Assembly (NCBI GenBank): GCA_044377005.1
Contig: JBILJV010000003.1
Coordinates: forward strand, 36,554 to 100,553
Direction: 5' to 3'
DNA: 64,000 nucleotides
Source: JABMMZ01 sp044377005
GTDB taxonomy: Bacteria; Bacteroidota; Bacteroidia; NS11-12g; UBA955
Part shown: in pieces, positions 62,731-64,000 of the stretch
Layout of the letters: each line of letters begins with the position of its first letter
Numbering within the stretch: the first letter of the stretch is position 1
Notes under the pieces: generated by a model
What the model was told of the DNA's origin: nothing
The model's database searches: none
What the model saw: the letters and a program-made list of their open reading frames with translations, nothing else
Made by a program: the position numbers and the translations under genes

Positions 62731-63933
62731 TTAATAGGCGTAATCCGCTAAGTAAGAGAATTCAGAAGTTAATTTTCCTTCTTTACAGATAGTAGCTTGA
62801 GCAATAATCGAACTTTCTTCTTTTAACAATTCAGGAAGAATATATTCCATCAACATTTCACCAAAACCTTGGCTTGCGTCTTTGGGCAATTCGGTAGGAA
62901 GATTGCTAATAGCCATTATATCTATTGTATCTTTTAGAAAGGGTTCACACATTTCCATAGTAACTGGATTGTATCCAAAAACCGGTTCATCAATCTTAGT
63001 ATCTTTAAGAGTAATGGGAACAGATCCATTCACATCGCAACTAATATCGGCAATTACTTTAATTTTAAAAGAAGGGTCTCTTGTGTCATTTTCCGAAAAC
63101 AGTCTATCCATTTTAGAATCCCAATAAATACCATTCATCAACAAATCACAATGGGGCAAATAATAACGAAAAACACAACGGTATCTGGTTGGATCATGAT
63201 GAAAATCGCTTCTATCGTATGGTTTACCATCTATACGTTCGTATAAATTTTCGGTCAATAAGACGGCAAAAACAGGTTCAGCAAACCGTTTGGTTAAAAA
63301 ATCGGAGGGAGTTACTTCTTTGATACCGGCTTCTTTAAGTAATTCAAGAGCCCCCAAAGAAACCCTTCCATTGCCAGTTAAAATTACTTTGATAGGACCT
63401 AACTGCATTTTTTTCAATTCTTGTTTTACCTCACTATAATCATGGCACAAATAGGCCCTTTTGAGTTCAAAAGACTGGTGTTTCATTCCCCATGTATAAA
63501 AACCATTGTATGCACCAACGACGCCTGCAAAACGGCCAAAACCTAAAATTCTATCGCCATTTTTCCATTTAAGTGTTTCATAATCGGTCAACGTAATATT
63601 CTTTTGAATCATCGCCTTCATCAATCCTTGATTGTGCGCTTGTTTTTTGATAGTATGCGAGAAAAAGAAATAATGTTTATTGGGGATTAAATCATCTATT
63701 GTTCTTTCTTTTATACCCATAAGCAAATCACATTGAGAAACATCTTCAACTATTTCGGCGCCTATTTTTTTATAAGATTCATCTGGGAAACAGCGGTCTT
63801 TAGAAGGTTGAACATAAAATTGAATCTGAGGATATTGTGACATTATTTGACTGCATTGTGCAGGAGTATAAGCCACACGTTTATCAGCTGGTTTTTTTTC
63901 TTCACGAAGGAGTGCAATTTTAAAGTACTTCAT
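62731..63933 (-). CDS. Saccharopine dehydrogenase-like NAD(P)-dependent oxidoreductase
   Basis: This 400-residue protein belongs to the alanine dehydrogenase/lysine-forming saccharopine dehydrogenase (LYS1-like) group. The N-terminal domain starts FKIALLREEKKPADKRVAYTP with the substrate-binding KxxxxRxA(F/Y)TP pattern. The Rossmann domain has ILTGNGRVSLGALELLKEAG near residue 185. The Asp-rich region VIADISCDVNGSVP near 293 is conserved in the family. It likely interconverts an amino-acid/2-oxo-acid adduct. Whether lysine is involved is not shown. Confidence 0.85.
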   Translation of the reverse strand: MKYFKIALLREEKKPADKRVAYTPAQCSQIMSQYPQIQFYVQPSKDRCFPDESYKKIGAEIVEDVSQCDLLMGIKERTIDDLIPNKHYFFFSHTIKKQAHNQGLMKAMIQKNITLTDYETLKWKNGDRILGFGRFAGVVGAYNGFYTWGMKHQSFELKRAYLCHDYSEVKQELKKMQLGPIKVILTGNGRVSLGALELLKEAGIKEVTPSDFLTKRFAEPVFAVLLTENLYERIDGKPYDRSDFHHDPTRYRCVFRYYLPHCDLLMNGIYWDSKMDRLFSENDTRDPSFKIKVIADISCDVNGSVPITLKDTKIDEPVFGYNPVTMEMCEPFLKDTIDIMAISNLPTELPKDASQGFGEMLMEYILPELLKEESSIIAQATICKEGKLTSEFSYLADYAY

Positions 63934-63950
63934 TGGGTCAGTAGAATGAG

Positions 63951-63958
63951 CAAATATA
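63951..63958 (-). promoter_or_regulatory. Probable -7 box of the saccharopine dehydrogenase-like gene
   Basis: TATATTTG on the minus strand fits TAnnTTTG, 17 bp before the ATG. No -33 TTG is evident. The remaining bases to 64000 contain an ATG at 63987 on plus that could open a gene beyond the window, but nothing supports it. Confidence 0.4.
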
Positions 63959-64000
63959 GTAAACTTGATAGGATAAAGAAAAAGCCATGAGGATAAAAAA

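Noticed and set aside
1861..63960. Many further TAnnTTTG matches across the window.
   Set aside because: The motif is short and the DNA is AT-rich, so matches inside genes or without suitable position are expected by chance. I list only those near plausible starts.

Overview
The window comes from an AT-rich member of the Bacteroidota. Four lines of evidence agree. Three very large secreted proteins end in type IX secretion (T9SS) sorting domains, two of type B (gliding-motility-associated) and one of type A. A SprE/PorW-like T9SS component is encoded nearby. Several genes are preceded by the Bacteroidota -33/-7 promoter (TTG, about 19-20 bp, TAnnTTTG) instead of -35/-10 boxes. The sdhCAB order and an atp operon without atpD and atpC also fit. 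I cannot name the genus.

Layout. 1-912 (+): 3' part of a metallo-beta-lactamase/rhodanese fusion. 1001-3506 (-): rplM-rpsI-rpsB-tsf translation operon, then a lone GT4 glycosyltransferase. 4903-8459 (+): succinate dehydrogenase sdhCAB. 8.5-11.9 kb: a small, very AT-rich accessory patch with a duplicated XRE-regulator module (one copy truncated) and lipoprotein or secreted genes of unknown function. 12.0-16.9 kb (+): AIM24 family protein, nth, lipB, LemA and two TPM proteins, and a PolB-like exonuclease. 16.9-19.1 kb (+): a PKD/type B surface protein. 19.1-21.3 kb (-): rocD and sucD. 21.9-28.9 kb (+): an ECF sigma factor, a membrane anti-sigma-like protein whose periplasmic end is a type B sorting-like domain, and a giant PKD/type B protein. 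28.9-35.1 kb: mnmE converging on a PBP1A/SprE-like operon. 35.2-42.2 kb (+): LytM-like protein, bactofilin and ATP synthase atpZ-X-B-E-F-H-A-G. 42.2-47.4 kb (-): Fe-S protein, nadD, gmk, pnp, rpsO, rpmA, rplU. 47.5-51.8 kb (-): a small lipoprotein and a 1232-residue PKD/type A protein. 51.9-54.1 kb (-): ribH, a TPR protein and pdhA. 54.2-59.0 kb (+): recF, dciA, cruF-like, peroxiredoxin, nfeD, floA, xth. 59.0-61.3 kb (+): a remnant of a UDP-galactopyranose mutase, an FAD oxidoreductase and a GT2 transferase. 61.3-63.9 kb: ccmB, a TerB-like protein and a saccharopine dehydrogenase-like enzyme.

Most of the window is housekeeping. The most unusual part is the sigma / anti-sigma / giant type B substrate operon at 21.9-28.9 kb. 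The anti-sigma-like protein carries the same C-terminal fold that its neighbours use as an export signal, but in degenerate form and tethered to the inner membrane. A matching ECF-like promoter (GCAAC, about 18 bp, TCTAA) precedes both this operon and the separate type B protein at 16.95 kb. I infer a regulatory circuit that senses or controls T9SS type B surface proteins.

No stretch above about 300 bases lacks a gene. I saw no tRNA, rRNA, CRISPR array, insertion sequence or integrase.
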